A stretch of DNA of 64,000 nt, taken from NCBI GenBank assembly GCA_046331565.1, contig JAXLQP010000007.1, positions 186,001 through 250,000 on the forward strand, read 5' to 3'. Of this stretch, positions 45,601 through 53,359 are shown piece after piece. The translations under genes were made by a program, and so were the position numbers. How positions within the stretch are numbered: position 1 is the first letter of the stretch; the number at the start of each line of letters is the position of its first letter. The stretch is from DASRDU01 sp046331565 (GTDB taxonomy: Bacteria; Acidobacteriota; Blastocatellia; RBC074). The notes under the pieces were generated by a model. The model did no database searches. It saw only the letters and a list, made by a program, of their open reading frames with translations, and was not told the DNA's origin.

Positions 45601-45840
45601 ATGTTTACGAAGGCTTGTCCGAGGTGTCAGACGGCTTATGACTTCATTACCTGTCAGGCGGTCGTCAGAGAGCAGGACTGGGTTGATTGCGAGGTCTGCG
45701 GGTACAGAATGGAAGATGGAGAGTATCTGCGGCACTATCACGTCAGACGAACGCAGTTTGATCTTCCACCCTTTCATCAGATCAACCATTACGCGCAACA
45801 GCACAGTGACAGGAGCGATGGAGCCACTGCGCTGAAATGA
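45601..45840 (+). CDS. Small zinc-finger protein
   Basis: 79 aa with an excellent ribosome site (GGAGG ending 6 nt before ATG). Two Cys pairs (CPRC at 6-9 and CEVC at 30-33) make a zinc ribbon in the N-terminal half. The C-terminal half is His/Tyr-rich and polar (LRHYHVRRTQFDLPPFHQIN). Probably DNA- or RNA-binding. It lies upstream of the palindromic element and the SNIPE-like gene. Family not recognised. Confidence 0.7.
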   Translation: MFTKACPRCQTAYDFITCQAVVREQDWVDCEVCGYRMEDGEYLRHYHVRRTQFDLPPFHQINHYAQQHSDRSDGATALK

Positions 45841-45884
45841 TTCCTGACCTCACGGCCACCCCGCGCGAGCAGCGGTTTGGCAGT

Positions 45885-45923
45885 CCGACACGCCCCGACA
45901 TTAAATCTGTCGGACACTGTCGG
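45885..45923. repeat. CCGACA/TGTCGG quartet, copy 1
   Basis: CCGACA, 4 bp, CCGACA, 7 bp (TTAAATC), TGTCGG, 4 bp, TGTCGG: two direct copies facing two inverted copies over 39 bp. It lies between the zinc-finger gene and the SNIPE-like gene. Copies 2 and 3 share the same layout. Confidence 0.9.
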
Positions 45924-46044
45924 GTTGTCACGGCCTTGTCATCGTCCTGTCACAATCGCCGCATAAGTTGCGGCTCGCTCCGAACTCAGCCCCTCAGCAG
46001 AACTCAGCAGCCATTAATAAAGTAAACAGAAAGGCTCTCAACTC

Positions 46045-47442
46045 ATGTCTGATCCGACATTTATCCTGACAATTTTTCTCTTGTGCTTCGTGATTGCCGT
46101 GCTGTCGGGCACCACCTTTCGTCTGTTTTTGGGGTTGCGTCGGATTCGCACCCGCTACGCTCCCATTAACGATATAGAGGCTGAGTTAAGGCGGGCCAGT
46201 GAGAATCTGACGCGGGTCAGGAATGAGCAACAGCAGATTGCCGCGTCCACCCTGCAGCAACGCACTCAAATGAACCAAGAGTACGAACAAGCGAGAATAC
46301 AGTACGAAGCGTTGAAGAAAGAAATTACTCTCCTCGAAGAGAATCTTGATGATATTTCCTGTGGTCTCTACAAGCCACATTTCAATTACCAGACATCCGA
46401 GCAATACAAGATACAGCTTGAGAGCCTGCGAGATCGTCAGCGGCAAATAATCCGCGAGGAGAAGGCTGTCGTCTGTTTCACACAGTGGACGGTCAGTGGC
46501 AGTCAGCATGAAGGAGCGCGGATGACGAAACAATACACGAAACTGCTGCTCCGGGCCTTCAACGGCGAGTGTGATGCGGCTCTCGCAAAGATTTCATGGA
46601 ATAACGCTACGAAAATGGAAGAGCGCATTTGCAAATCCTTTGAGGCCATCAATCGGCTCGGCAGTGTTATGTATATGGCGATTACGGCTGACTATCTTTC
46701 CCTGAAGCTCAACGAGTTATGGCTCACATACGAATATGAGGAGATGCGTTATCAGGAAAAGGAGGAGCAGCGCCAGATCAGAGAGCAGATGAGGGAAGAA
46801 GAGAGAGTTCAACGTGAACTGGAGAAAGCAAAGGAGGAGGCCGAACGCGAAGAGGTGAGGTTTCAAAAAGCTCTTGAGAAGGCGCGAAAGGAAGCGGAAC
46901 GGGCCACAGGCGAGGAGTTTCAGACGCTTAACGAGCGGATCAGACTGCTTGAATCACAGCTTGAGGAAGCGCACCGGAAAAAGGAACGGGCGATTGCTCA
47001 GGCTCAGATTACGAGGTCAGGTCATGTGTATGTGATCTCCAACATCGGATCATTCGGGCCGGACGTTTACAAGATCGGAATGACACGACGACTTGATCCG
47101 ATGGAGCGCGTCTACGAGCTTGGCGATGCTTCAGTTCCTTTTCCTTTTGATGTCCATGCGATGTTTTACACCGAGAACGCGCCTGATCTGGAAAAATCCC
47201 TGCATGAACATTTCAGCAGCAGGAGGATCAATCTGGTTAACGCCCGGAAGGAATTCTTTCAGGTCAGTCTCAATGAGATTGAAGAGTTCGCCCGAACACG
47301 TGGTTTGAAAATCGAGCTGACAGAATTGGCAGAGGCGAAAGAATACCGTGAATCAGTGTCGCGGCGCCAACAATCAATTTCGCAAGCCGCAGTGCCGTTG
47401 TCGCAAGCCAGGAACTTGCCTGTGGCAACTTGTGCAGACTAG
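46045..47442 (+). CDS. SNIPE-like anti-phage membrane nuclease (TM-DUF4041-GIY-YIG)
   Basis: A 465-aa protein. One N-terminal membrane helix (FILTIFLLCFVIAVLSGTTF) comes first, then a coiled coil (about 45-110). The DUF4041 region spans about 105-250 (SGSQHEGARMTKQYTKLLLR, FNGECDAALAKISWNNATK). A second charged coiled coil follows (about 235-325). The T5orf172-type GIY-YIG nuclease spans about 325-415: SGHVYVISNIGSFGPDVYKIGMTRR, with RVYELGDAS and the Glu-bearing APDLEKSLHEHF. This order matches SNIPE, described as a membrane-anchored nuclease that cuts phage DNA during entry. Placement beside toxin-antitoxin and restriction genes supports defence. It is followed 81 bp later by a membrane zinc-ribbon protein. 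Nuclease activity is inferred, not shown. Confidence 0.9.
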   Translation: MSDPTFILTIFLLCFVIAVLSGTTFRLFLGLRRIRTRYAPINDIEAELRRASENLTRVRNEQQQIAASTLQQRTQMNQEYEQARIQYEALKKEITLLEENLDDISCGLYKPHFNYQTSEQYKIQLESLRDRQRQIIREEKAVVCFTQWTVSGSQHEGARMTKQYTKLLLRAFNGECDAALAKISWNNATKMEERICKSFEAINRLGSVMYMAITADYLSLKLNELWLTYEYEEMRYQEKEEQRQIREQMREEERVQRELEKAKEEAEREEVRFQKALEKARKEAERATGEEFQTLNERIRLLESQLEEAHRKKERAIAQAQITRSGHVYVISNIGSFGPDVYKIGMTRRLDPMERVYELGDASVPFPFDVHAMFYTENAPDLEKSLHEHFSSRRINLVNARKEFFQVSLNEIEEFARTRGLKIELTELAEAKEYRESVSRRQQSISQAAVPLSQARNLPVATCAD

Positions 47443-47523
47443 ACTTCGCCAGCTTTTCTGCTCGAAACAATCCAGAGTGACAGCGTGCGACAGTCCCAGC
47501 ACTCTTTCATAAAGAGATTATTC

Positions 47524-47973
47524 ATGTCTTCAAATCATGAGTGTAATCGTTGCGGTGCAGCCTTGCCGCCGCAGGTCGGTTTTTGCCCCCACTGCGGCCA
47601 TGCTCTCCGGCGTGCTGATCTGCGACCAGCAGACTCGTCGGTAAAAAGTCTGAGCGGCAGAACGGCAGTCGTGGGGAGCGCGGCAGGAGGGTGTCTGGGC
47701 CTTAGTTTCGGCATTTGGCTGATCCTGATCGGTGCCCTTCTCACCCTGACCGGAATCGGAGCGATCATCGGCCTCCCTCTGATCATAGCCGGTCTTCTGC
47801 TCCCGTTCTTTACGGCTGCGGGAGGCGGAGCCATGGGCAAGGGGGCAATCAAGGGAAAGTGTGTTTATTGCGGCTGGAAATTCTTTGGCCGGGTTGTGGA
47901 AGGCGGTATTACCTGTCCCTCATGTCAGCGGCGAATGATTGTGCGCAACAAACAGCTTCTGCCTCTTAACTAA
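47524..47973 (+). CDS. Membrane protein with two zinc ribbons
   Basis: 149 aa from ATG 47524 (MSSNHECNRCGAALPPQ). An N-terminal double-Cys zinc ribbon (CNRC...CPHC) is followed by two hydrophobic Gly-rich segments (LGLSFGIWLILIGALLTLTG and IGAIIGLPLIIAGLLLPFF). A second ribbon closes the protein (CVYCGWKFFG...CPSC). Both zinc ribbons likely face the cytoplasm, leaving a hairpin in the membrane. It lies directly downstream of the SNIPE-like gene on the same strand and may be its partner or a separate cargo gene. No family recognised beyond the zinc-ribbon motif. Confidence 0.7.
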   Translation: MSSNHECNRCGAALPPQVGFCPHCGHALRRADLRPADSSVKSLSGRTAVVGSAAGGCLGLSFGIWLILIGALLTLTGIGAIIGLPLIIAGLLLPFFTAAGGGAMGKGAIKGKCVYCGWKFFGRVVEGGITCPSCQRRMIVRNKQLLPLN

Positions 47974-48138
47974 AAGACGACAGGAACAAATCACTCTCTT
48001 CAATACCAGCGTTCCGCAGCGCCAGCGCCTCCTGCCTGTGAGTGTCGCTCATGGCCATACAGTACAGAGAAAATGTCACGGTTGGCAAAATCTGATTTGA
48101 GTCCGCGCGAGCAGTGTGAACTATAAGTCACACCCGCC

Positions 48139-48175
48139 CCGACATCCCGACAGATTGAATGTCGGAGCTTGTCGG
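48139..48175. repeat. CCGACA/TGTCGG quartet, copy 2 (opposite orientation)
   Basis: CCGACA, 2 bp, CCGACA, 7 bp, TGTCGG, 4 bp, TGTCGG. Read on the minus strand its core becomes CCGACATTCAATCTGTCGG, matching copies 1 and 3. It ends one base before the stop of the GNAT gene. Confidence 0.9.
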
Positions 48176-48176
48176 A

Positions 48177-48668
48177 TCAGAGCTTCAGCCTGCGAATGAG
48201 GTTGAGCGGAATGAACAGATGCAGCGGATCGTCGAGCAGCGGCGTAAAACCGAAATGCAGATAAAACTGCTTCGCGGTGTCGGTCAGCGCATCCAGCACA
48301 ACTGCGTGGATCCCCAGTTCTTCCGCCACTTCCTGCACCCGCCGCAGCGCGTCCATCAGCAGCAGCGCACCGAGTTGCTGCCCCTGGCGCTGCCGATCCA
48401 CAGCCAGCCGCGCCAGCACGGCCACCGGCACTGGATGTCTCGGCAGCTTCCGGTGCTGCGGCAGCAGACTGACGGAGACGGAACCGGCGGCCAGAGAGTA
48501 ATACCCGATCACCCTGGCCGTGTCTGATTCCACCGCCACAAAAGTCCGGCTGAAGCCCTGTCGGGTGTGCTGCCCGGAATAGAGGCGCAGGTAATCATTC
48601 AGCGACGGCTCACCGCAATCGAAGGCAGTGCGGTCATGTTCAGGCGCGAGCGGGACGATTTCGAGCAC
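48177..48668 (-). CDS. GNAT acetyltransferase toxin (TacT-like)
   Basis: 163 aa from GTG 48668, with AAAGGG upstream; the gene overlaps the end of the antitoxin gene by 29 bp. GNAT pattern: FDCGEPSLNDYL at the N-terminus, VIGYYSLAAGSVSVSLL, VAVLARLAVDRQRQGQQLGALL (acetyl-CoA loop R-x-x-x-G-Q-x-x-G) and YLHFGFTPL. Such toxins block translation by acetylating aminoacyl-tRNA; this is inferred from the TacT family. It is paired with a DUF1778 antitoxin encoded upstream, the usual order. As part of the element's cargo it may stabilise the prophage or act in defence. Confidence 0.88.
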   Translation of the reverse strand: MLEIVPLAPEHDRTAFDCGEPSLNDYLRLYSGQHTRQGFSRTFVAVESDTARVIGYYSLAAGSVSVSLLPQHRKLPRHPVPVAVLARLAVDRQRQGQQLGALLLMDALRRVQEVAEELGIHAVVLDALTDTAKQFYLHFGFTPLLDDPLHLFIPLNLIRRLKL

Positions 48669-48960
48669 GCTCTGATCCCTTTCTGAACTGGCGATAGCGG
48701 CGCGCGGCGCGTTTGAGCGCCGCACCGGGTTCCGGCGCGGCTTCCAGCGCGGCGAGAAACTGCTCGCTCGCGCGGCGCGACAATTCCAGATGCGCTGACC
48801 GCTCCAGCACTTCCCGGGCCGCTTTTTCCAGCGCCTCTTCGGCAAAAGCGGTCAATGACTGCTGCTGAAGCGTGGCCGCTTCCAGCAGCCGCTGCTTCAC
48901 GTCTGCCCGGATGCGCATATCAAAACGCTCACTCCGCTCCGTGATGGAATGTGCAGGCAT
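48640..48960 (-). CDS. DUF1778-type ribbon-helix-helix antitoxin (TacA-like)
   Basis: 106 aa from ATG 48960, with GGAG 8 nt upstream. The N-terminal RHH segment is MRIRADVKQRLLEAATLQQQSLTAFAEEAL, followed by a helical linker and a basic C-terminus (RYRQFRKGSERARNRPARA) that should neutralise the partner toxin. It is encoded immediately upstream of the GNAT toxin with a 29-bp overlap, so the genes are translationally linked. RHH antitoxins of this type usually repress their own operon. The nearby CCGACA quartet at 49068-49106 lies about 110 bp upstream of this start and might be an operator. Confidence 0.87.
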   Translation of the reverse strand: MPAHSITERSERFDMRIRADVKQRLLEAATLQQQSLTAFAEEALEKAAREVLERSAHLELSRRASEQFLAALEAAPEPGAALKRAARRYRQFRKGSERARNRPARA

Positions 48961-49067
48961 ACTCAGATCTCCTTTCCTTACGGGGTGAAGAGAGGATAGC
49001 ATTGTGTACGGCATAATGCCACACGTAATTTCAGATTTTCTGACGACTGAGGCCGTGTTGTTACGCT

Positions 49068-49106
49068 CCGACAGGCTCCGACATTAACTCTGTCGCCCCC
49101 TGTCGG
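49068..49106. repeat. CCGACA/TGTCGG quartet, copy 3
   Basis: CCGACA, 4 bp, CCGACA, 7 bp (TTAACTC), TGTCGC, 4 bp, TGTCGG. Length and layout are identical to copy 1, with one base changed in the third hexamer. It lies between two divergent toxin-antitoxin operons. Confidence 0.9.
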
Positions 49107-49148
49107 TTTGCACTGGAATTGATACGTATATATGCATATCATAACGAT

Positions 49149-49433
49149 ATGAGATTTGAGTGGGATCCGGACAAGGCAGCCGCCAATGAAGCAAAGCATG
49201 GAGTTGCCTTCACGGAAGCCCAGGAGGTCTTTGCGGACGACTTTGCCGTGATGTTTGATGACTCCGCGCACGCGGTCGAGGAGCCGCGCTTTCGCCTGAT
49301 CGGAGCCTCCCCGGTGCGGCTCCTGTGTGTGATCTTCACGCTGCGGGAAGATGCTTCAGGCACGGAAATCATCCGGCTTATTTCAGCCCGTGCGGCCACG
49401 ACGCGGGAACAGAGGCAATACCATGAAAACTAA
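49149..49433 (+). CDS. brnT: BrnT-family ribonuclease toxin
   Basis: 94 aa from ATG 49149 (MRFEWDPDKAAANEAKHGVA), the standard BrnT opening. The remaining family features follow: FTEAQEVFADDFAV, EEPRFRLIGAS, RLLCVIFTLRE and IRLISARAATTREQRQYHEN. BrnT folds like RelE and cuts RNA, stopping translation (family knowledge). The toxin gene comes first and overlaps the antitoxin gene by 11 bp, as in other brnTA operons. An AT-rich stretch just upstream (ATACGTATATATGCATATC) likely contains its promoter or operator. Confidence 0.95.
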   Translation: MRFEWDPDKAAANEAKHGVAFTEAQEVFADDFAVMFDDSAHAVEEPRFRLIGASPVRLLCVIFTLREDASGTEIIRLISARAATTREQRQYHEN

Positions 49434-49890
49434 AGGTCGGATCGGCGACACCGTCGCCTGGGAAGTAACGGAAGAGGATTACCAGGAGCAGCTCCGGGCT
49501 GGAGCCACACCTGATGAAGCGATGAAACCGGGGCGGCATTATGGAGTGCGCGGCGGCTTCCTGCTGCGGAAAGACATCACGCGGGAAGAGTGGCGGGAGA
49601 TCAGCAGCGGACGCAAGGCCCGGATCACGATCATGCTTGATGGTGATGTGCTGGAGTACTTCCGGGCGCGCGCCGCTGCGCCGGGAGCCGCGCCCTACCA
49701 GACGCAGATCAACCAGGCGCTGCGCGAAGTCATGACGGGTCAGGCTGCTGCCAGAGAGACTATCCTGCCGGACATTGAGGAACTGGCCGAGCGGATTGCT
49801 GAGAAGGTCGCGGCCAGACTCAGGGCCGGAGGCAGAAAATCGCGCAAGGCTCCGGGCCGGAAGCAGAAGGTCGCGCGCCGCGCCGCCTGA
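49423..49890 (+). CDS. brnA: BrnA-family antitoxin
   Basis: 155 aa from ATG 49423, inside the brnT 3' end. The DNA-binding RHH portion is RKARITIMLDGDVLEYFRAR followed by PYQTQINQALREVMTGQ, the usual BrnA pattern. The C-terminal region is longer than typical (EELAERIAEKVAARLRAGG) and ends in a strongly basic tail (RKSRKAPGRKQKVARRAA). It should bind BrnT and repress the operon. The N-terminal part (VAWEVTEEDYQEQL, MKPGRHYGVRGG) also resembles CopG-type antitoxins. Confidence 0.92.
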   Translation: MKTKGRIGDTVAWEVTEEDYQEQLRAGATPDEAMKPGRHYGVRGGFLLRKDITREEWREISSGRKARITIMLDGDVLEYFRARAAAPGAAPYQTQINQALREVMTGQAAARETILPDIEELAERIAEKVAARLRAGGRKSRKAPGRKQKVARRAA

Positions 49891-50118
49891 TCTTCATCAC
49901 TGACTCTGATGGTGAATCAGCCGGATCCTCAACCGGCAAACCGAAAAAGTGATCACCTTCACTGACGACCACAACTTCGGATTTCAGAGGACAGGTGTTC
50001 CGGCGTATCACAGTGCCCCTTCGCGCCCTCATGGCGGCGTAAAAGTTTGTTGCCAGTCAGTGTTCCGCTGACATCTCAGTCACCAGCACGTAACAGCCCC
50101 AGCCAGCCGAGGACAGTT
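49891..50118. other. Gap between brnA and the restriction gene
   Basis: 228 bp. No gene, U-tract terminator or CCGACA quartet is visible. It probably contains the promoter of the type IIG gene, but I cannot pick hexamers with confidence. Confidence 0.4.
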
Positions 50119-53007
50119 ATGCTCCCACAGAGTTTTGAGGAGGCGCATCAGCGCATCTGCCATCTCGTTGAGAACTTCCGTCAGAACGAAAAACACTATC
50201 TCTCACCCACCTACTCCGAAGCACAGGCACGGCTCGATTTTATTGATGAGTTCTGGATCTCGCTGGGCTGGGATGTGCGGCACAAGGTGCAGAGAAATCC
50301 TTACGAGCAGGAAGTCAAAGTCGAGCGAGGGGTTCAATCAGGAACTGCCCGAAGGCGTGCGGACTATGCATTTCTGGCGCCCAACTATCGGGATGTGCGC
50401 TTCTATGTTGAAGCCAAAAAGCCATCTGTGGATGTTGATAATCCAGACGACTATTTTCAGACGATCCGTTATGGCTGGAACAGCCGGACACCGCTGGCCG
50501 TGCTGACGGATTTTCAGCAGTTCCGCATCCTCGACTGCCGCTACAAGCCGGATGTGGAGACAGTGCTTCAGCGAGCCGCCCGGAAATACCAGTACACGGA
50601 TTATGCAGACGATGAGAAATTCGCGGAAATCTATTATCTCTTCTCCCGCGAAGCGGTGTTGAAGGGATCGCTGGAAAAATTCGTCGAGGCTCATTTGCCG
50701 CAATCAGCGAAACGCGCGGTGCAACGCAGCCTCTTTCACAAGGGCTGGCAGAACATTGACGAATCATTCCTGCGTGAACTGGATGAGTATCGTGAGGAAC
50801 TGGCCCGCAGCTTCAAGGCGCGCAATCCTCAGCTTGATGGGGCGCAATTGACCGAGGCGACACAGCGGACACTTGACCGGCTGGTGTTTATGCGCTTCCT
50901 CGAAGACAAGCTGATTGAGCCGGAACCGCTGGTTGAGCCACTGGGTGAGTCCGGGTCGGCCTGGTCGGATTTCGTGTCAGCTTCGCATCGGCTCGACAAA
51001 ATATACAACGGAATTATCTTCAAGAAGCATCCGCTCCTCGACTCACCGGGCTTTCGCGCCGATGGGGCTGTGTTTGAAGAAATCCGGGATCGGCTGGCTC
51101 ACACGTCCTCTCCTTATGACTTCAACTATATTCCGATTCATATCCTCGGCAGTATTTACGAGCGATTTCTTGGCCGGACAATCGTCGTCAGGGAGGGGGC
51201 TGCTCACGTTGAGGAGAAGCCTGAGATCAGGAAGGCGGGAGGCGTCTACTATACGCCTGAATACATTGTGCGCTACATCGTCGAGGACACTGTGGGCAGG
51301 ATGGTTGAAGGCAGGCCACCGAAAGAAATCAGGAAGATGCGCTTTGCCGATATTTCCTGCGGGAGCGGCTCGTTCCTGCTGGGCATTTACGATCTGCTGC
51401 TGCGTTATCACACCAACTGGTACAACCAGAACAAAAAGAACCGGGAGGCGGGCCGACGTGCAGGGTGCATCGCAGATGAAGACGGGAGGCTCAGACTATC
51501 GCTGCGCCAGAAGAGTCAGATCCTGCTCGACAATATTTTCGGAGTTGATGTTGATCCACAGGCCGTAGAAGTTGCGCAACTGTCTCTCTATCTCAAGCTG
51601 CTTGAGGACGAGACACCAGCGTCCGCGCGAAACTATCAGCAGTCATTCAGGGAGGCCTTGCTGCCGCCACTTGGCCGCAATGTCGTGTGTGGTAATTCGC
51701 TGGTTGATTTTGATGTGTCTGATGGACAGCTCTTCCTGGATGGCGAAGAGAAACGGCTGAATCCGATGAGTTTCCACAGTGCCTTCCCGGAGATCATGCG
51801 GGAAGGCGGCTTTGATGCAATTGCAGGTAATCCGCCTTACGGCGCGGATGTCCCTGAATTGGCGAACGTCTATTTCCGTAAAAAATATTCAGCCGCGCCT
51901 CCGACACTTGATACTTATGCTCTCTTTATGGAAGGAGCGCTGGGTCTGCTGAAGACAGGCGGACGCATCTCGATGATTGTGCCGACAGGCTGGTACAGTG
52001 GGCCAGGGTTTTCAGCCCTCAGGCGGTTGATGGCTTCAGCCACCGATCCCGACGTTTTTGTGAACCTTCCTTACGACATTTTTGAGGCCTGGGTTGATAC
52101 AACAGTCTTCGTTGCGACGAAACGCGATTCGCCAGCAGGGTGGCCACGACAGGAAAGTTGCAGAGTCCGACTCAGGACTTTTCCCAAGCGCCACAAGATC
52201 GTGTCGCAGGAAGAATTCTATCAGGATCCGACTGAGGCGGATTTCACACAATGGTTCGCAGAAGGGGCGGATGAATACCTGACCTATGCTGATACAGACG
52301 CAACAAAACTGATTCAGAAGATCAGGGAGCGTGGCGTACCTTTACAGTCCTTTGCTGACGTCCAGCGGGGAGTGACACCATTCAAACTGACTGAGGAGGC
52401 AGAACACCCGAACAGCCGCCGAGCATTTTCCGGCACAGTCCGGCGCTACAGAATCGAGCATGATGCGATCCGCTATCTCAGATTCGACGAGACGCTGGCG
52501 GAGCCAAAGCCGGAAAAGTATTTTACCGGGCCACGCCTTCTGCTGCGGGAACTGATCAGCCGGCAATTTCAATTACAGGCGGTGAAGGCGACAGAAAATT
52601 TTGTGACCAATAAATCCATGCAAAGCATCCTGCCGCTGGCTGGTGGCCTGGCTCTCAACTACCTGCTTGGGATGATCAACAGTCGTTTGATGTCGTGGTA
52701 TTTCCTGAAGATTTCAAACGTTGCACAGCGAGACGATTTTCCCAAAATCGTCCTGAAGGAGACGCGGCAGCTACCCATTGTCAGGCTTGATTTGGATGCG
52801 CGGCACGACAAAGCGAGTCATGATCGGATGGTCAGTCTGGTCGAACAGATGCTGGAAGCCAGACGGCAGCTTGACACTGCCATGACTGAACGTGATCAGC
52901 ACTTCTACGCGCGTAAATGCACTGACCTTGATCAGAAAATTGATCATCTGGTTTATGAGCTATTCGGCCTTACTGAAGGAGAGATTCGGATCATTGAGCA
53001 GAAATAA
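50119..53007 (+). CDS. Type IIG restriction-modification enzyme (Eco57I-like)
   Basis: 962 aa from ATG 50119, with GAGGA 6 nt upstream. The N-terminal nuclease domain has a PD-ExK pattern: Asp in RRRADYAFLA (near 80) and E-x-K in FYVEAKKP (near 98). A helical connector follows (about 180-360). The methyltransferase domain has GGVYYTPEYIVRYIVED (near 374), the AdoMet motif FADISCGSGSFLLG (near 410), FGVDVDPQAVEVAQLSLYLK, and the adenine N6 motif GNPPYG (near 571). A TaqI/Eco57I-type specificity domain fills the C-terminal third, with the tail helix FEL-like in YELFGLTEGEIRIIEQK. It cuts unmodified DNA and protects its own with a single polypeptide. Recognition sequence unknown. It belongs to the element's defence cargo. 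Confidence 0.94.
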   Translation: MLPQSFEEAHQRICHLVENFRQNEKHYLSPTYSEAQARLDFIDEFWISLGWDVRHKVQRNPYEQEVKVERGVQSGTARRRADYAFLAPNYRDVRFYVEAKKPSVDVDNPDDYFQTIRYGWNSRTPLAVLTDFQQFRILDCRYKPDVETVLQRAARKYQYTDYADDEKFAEIYYLFSREAVLKGSLEKFVEAHLPQSAKRAVQRSLFHKGWQNIDESFLRELDEYREELARSFKARNPQLDGAQLTEATQRTLDRLVFMRFLEDKLIEPEPLVEPLGESGSAWSDFVSASHRLDKIYNGIIFKKHPLLDSPGFRADGAVFEEIRDRLAHTSSPYDFNYIPIHILGSIYERFLGRTIVVREGAAHVEEKPEIRKAGGVYYTPEYIVRYIVEDTVGRMVEGRPPKEIRKMRFADISCGSGSFLLGIYDLLLRYHTNWYNQNKKNREAGRRAGCIADEDGRLRLSLRQKSQILLDNIFGVDVDPQAVEVAQLSLYLKLLEDETPASARNYQQSFREALLPPLGRNVVCGNSLVDFDVSDGQLFLDGEEKRLNPMSFHSAFPEIMREGGFDAIAGNPPYGADVPELANVYFRKKYSAAPPTLDTYALFMEGALGLLKTGGRISMIVPTGWYSGPGFSALRRLMASATDPDVFVNLPYDIFEAWVDTTVFVATKRDSPAGWPRQESCRVRLRTFPKRHKIVSQEEFYQDPTEADFTQWFAEGADEYLTYADTDATKLIQKIRERGVPLQSFADVQRGVTPFKLTEEAEHPNSRRAFSGTVRRYRIEHDAIRYLRFDETLAEPKPEKYFTGPRLLLRELISRQFQLQAVKATENFVTNKSMQSILPLAGGLALNYLLGMINSRLMSWYFLKISNVAQRDDFPKIVLKETRQLPIVRLDLDARHDKASHDRMVSLVEQMLEARRQLDTAMTERDQHFYARKCTDLDQKIDHLVYELFGLTEGEIRIIEQK

Positions 53008-53028
53008 TCCGGCCCGACAGTGAGTTTT

Positions 53029-53352
53029 TCAGGCTTGAAGCAGAAGCAACGGCCTCTGTGCATCCTTCCGGCGCTGACGTGTGGTGCGTGCGCTGGCGAG
53101 ATGGCGCGGGCGTTCGAGTTCGAGATGACAGGCTCCGCAGACGGCAATCAGATTCTCTTCGCGGTCATCGCCCGGCGTGAAGTTGAGATGATGCGTGGTG
53201 AGGACGACCGGCTTGCCGCTCTGCGGGTGCAGCCAGCCGTGAATCGCGCCGCAGCGTTCGCAGCGCCCACCGGCGCGGCCAAACCGGATGCGCCGCGACA
53301 GCGTGCGCCACTGCGGGCCGTAAAACTTTTTGTACTCTTTCCTGATCGGCAT
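53029..53352 (-). CDS. HNH endonuclease-like protein
   Basis: 107 aa from ATG 53352, with GAGGA 5 nt upstream. Two Cys pairs (CERC and CGAC) surround TTHHLNFTPGDDREENLIAVC, the beta-beta-alpha metal fold of HNH nucleases (His-His, Asn and a second Cys pair). It lies 7 bp downstream of the double-HTH gene on the same strand, so the two are probably cotranscribed. Small phage-borne HNH proteins often act in DNA packaging or homing; no target can be deduced. It lies downstream of and convergent with the restriction enzyme gene. Confidence 0.85.
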   Translation of the reverse strand: MPIRKEYKKFYGPQWRTLSRRIRFGRAGGRCERCGAIHGWLHPQSGKPVVLTTHHLNFTPGDDREENLIAVCGACHLELERPRHLASARTTRQRRKDAQRPLLLLQA

Positions 53353-53359
53353 GCTTTCC

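Noticed and set aside
45885..49106. Integron attC sites
   Set aside because: The quartets lack the GTTRRRY and RYYYAAC core sites and no integron integrase is present.
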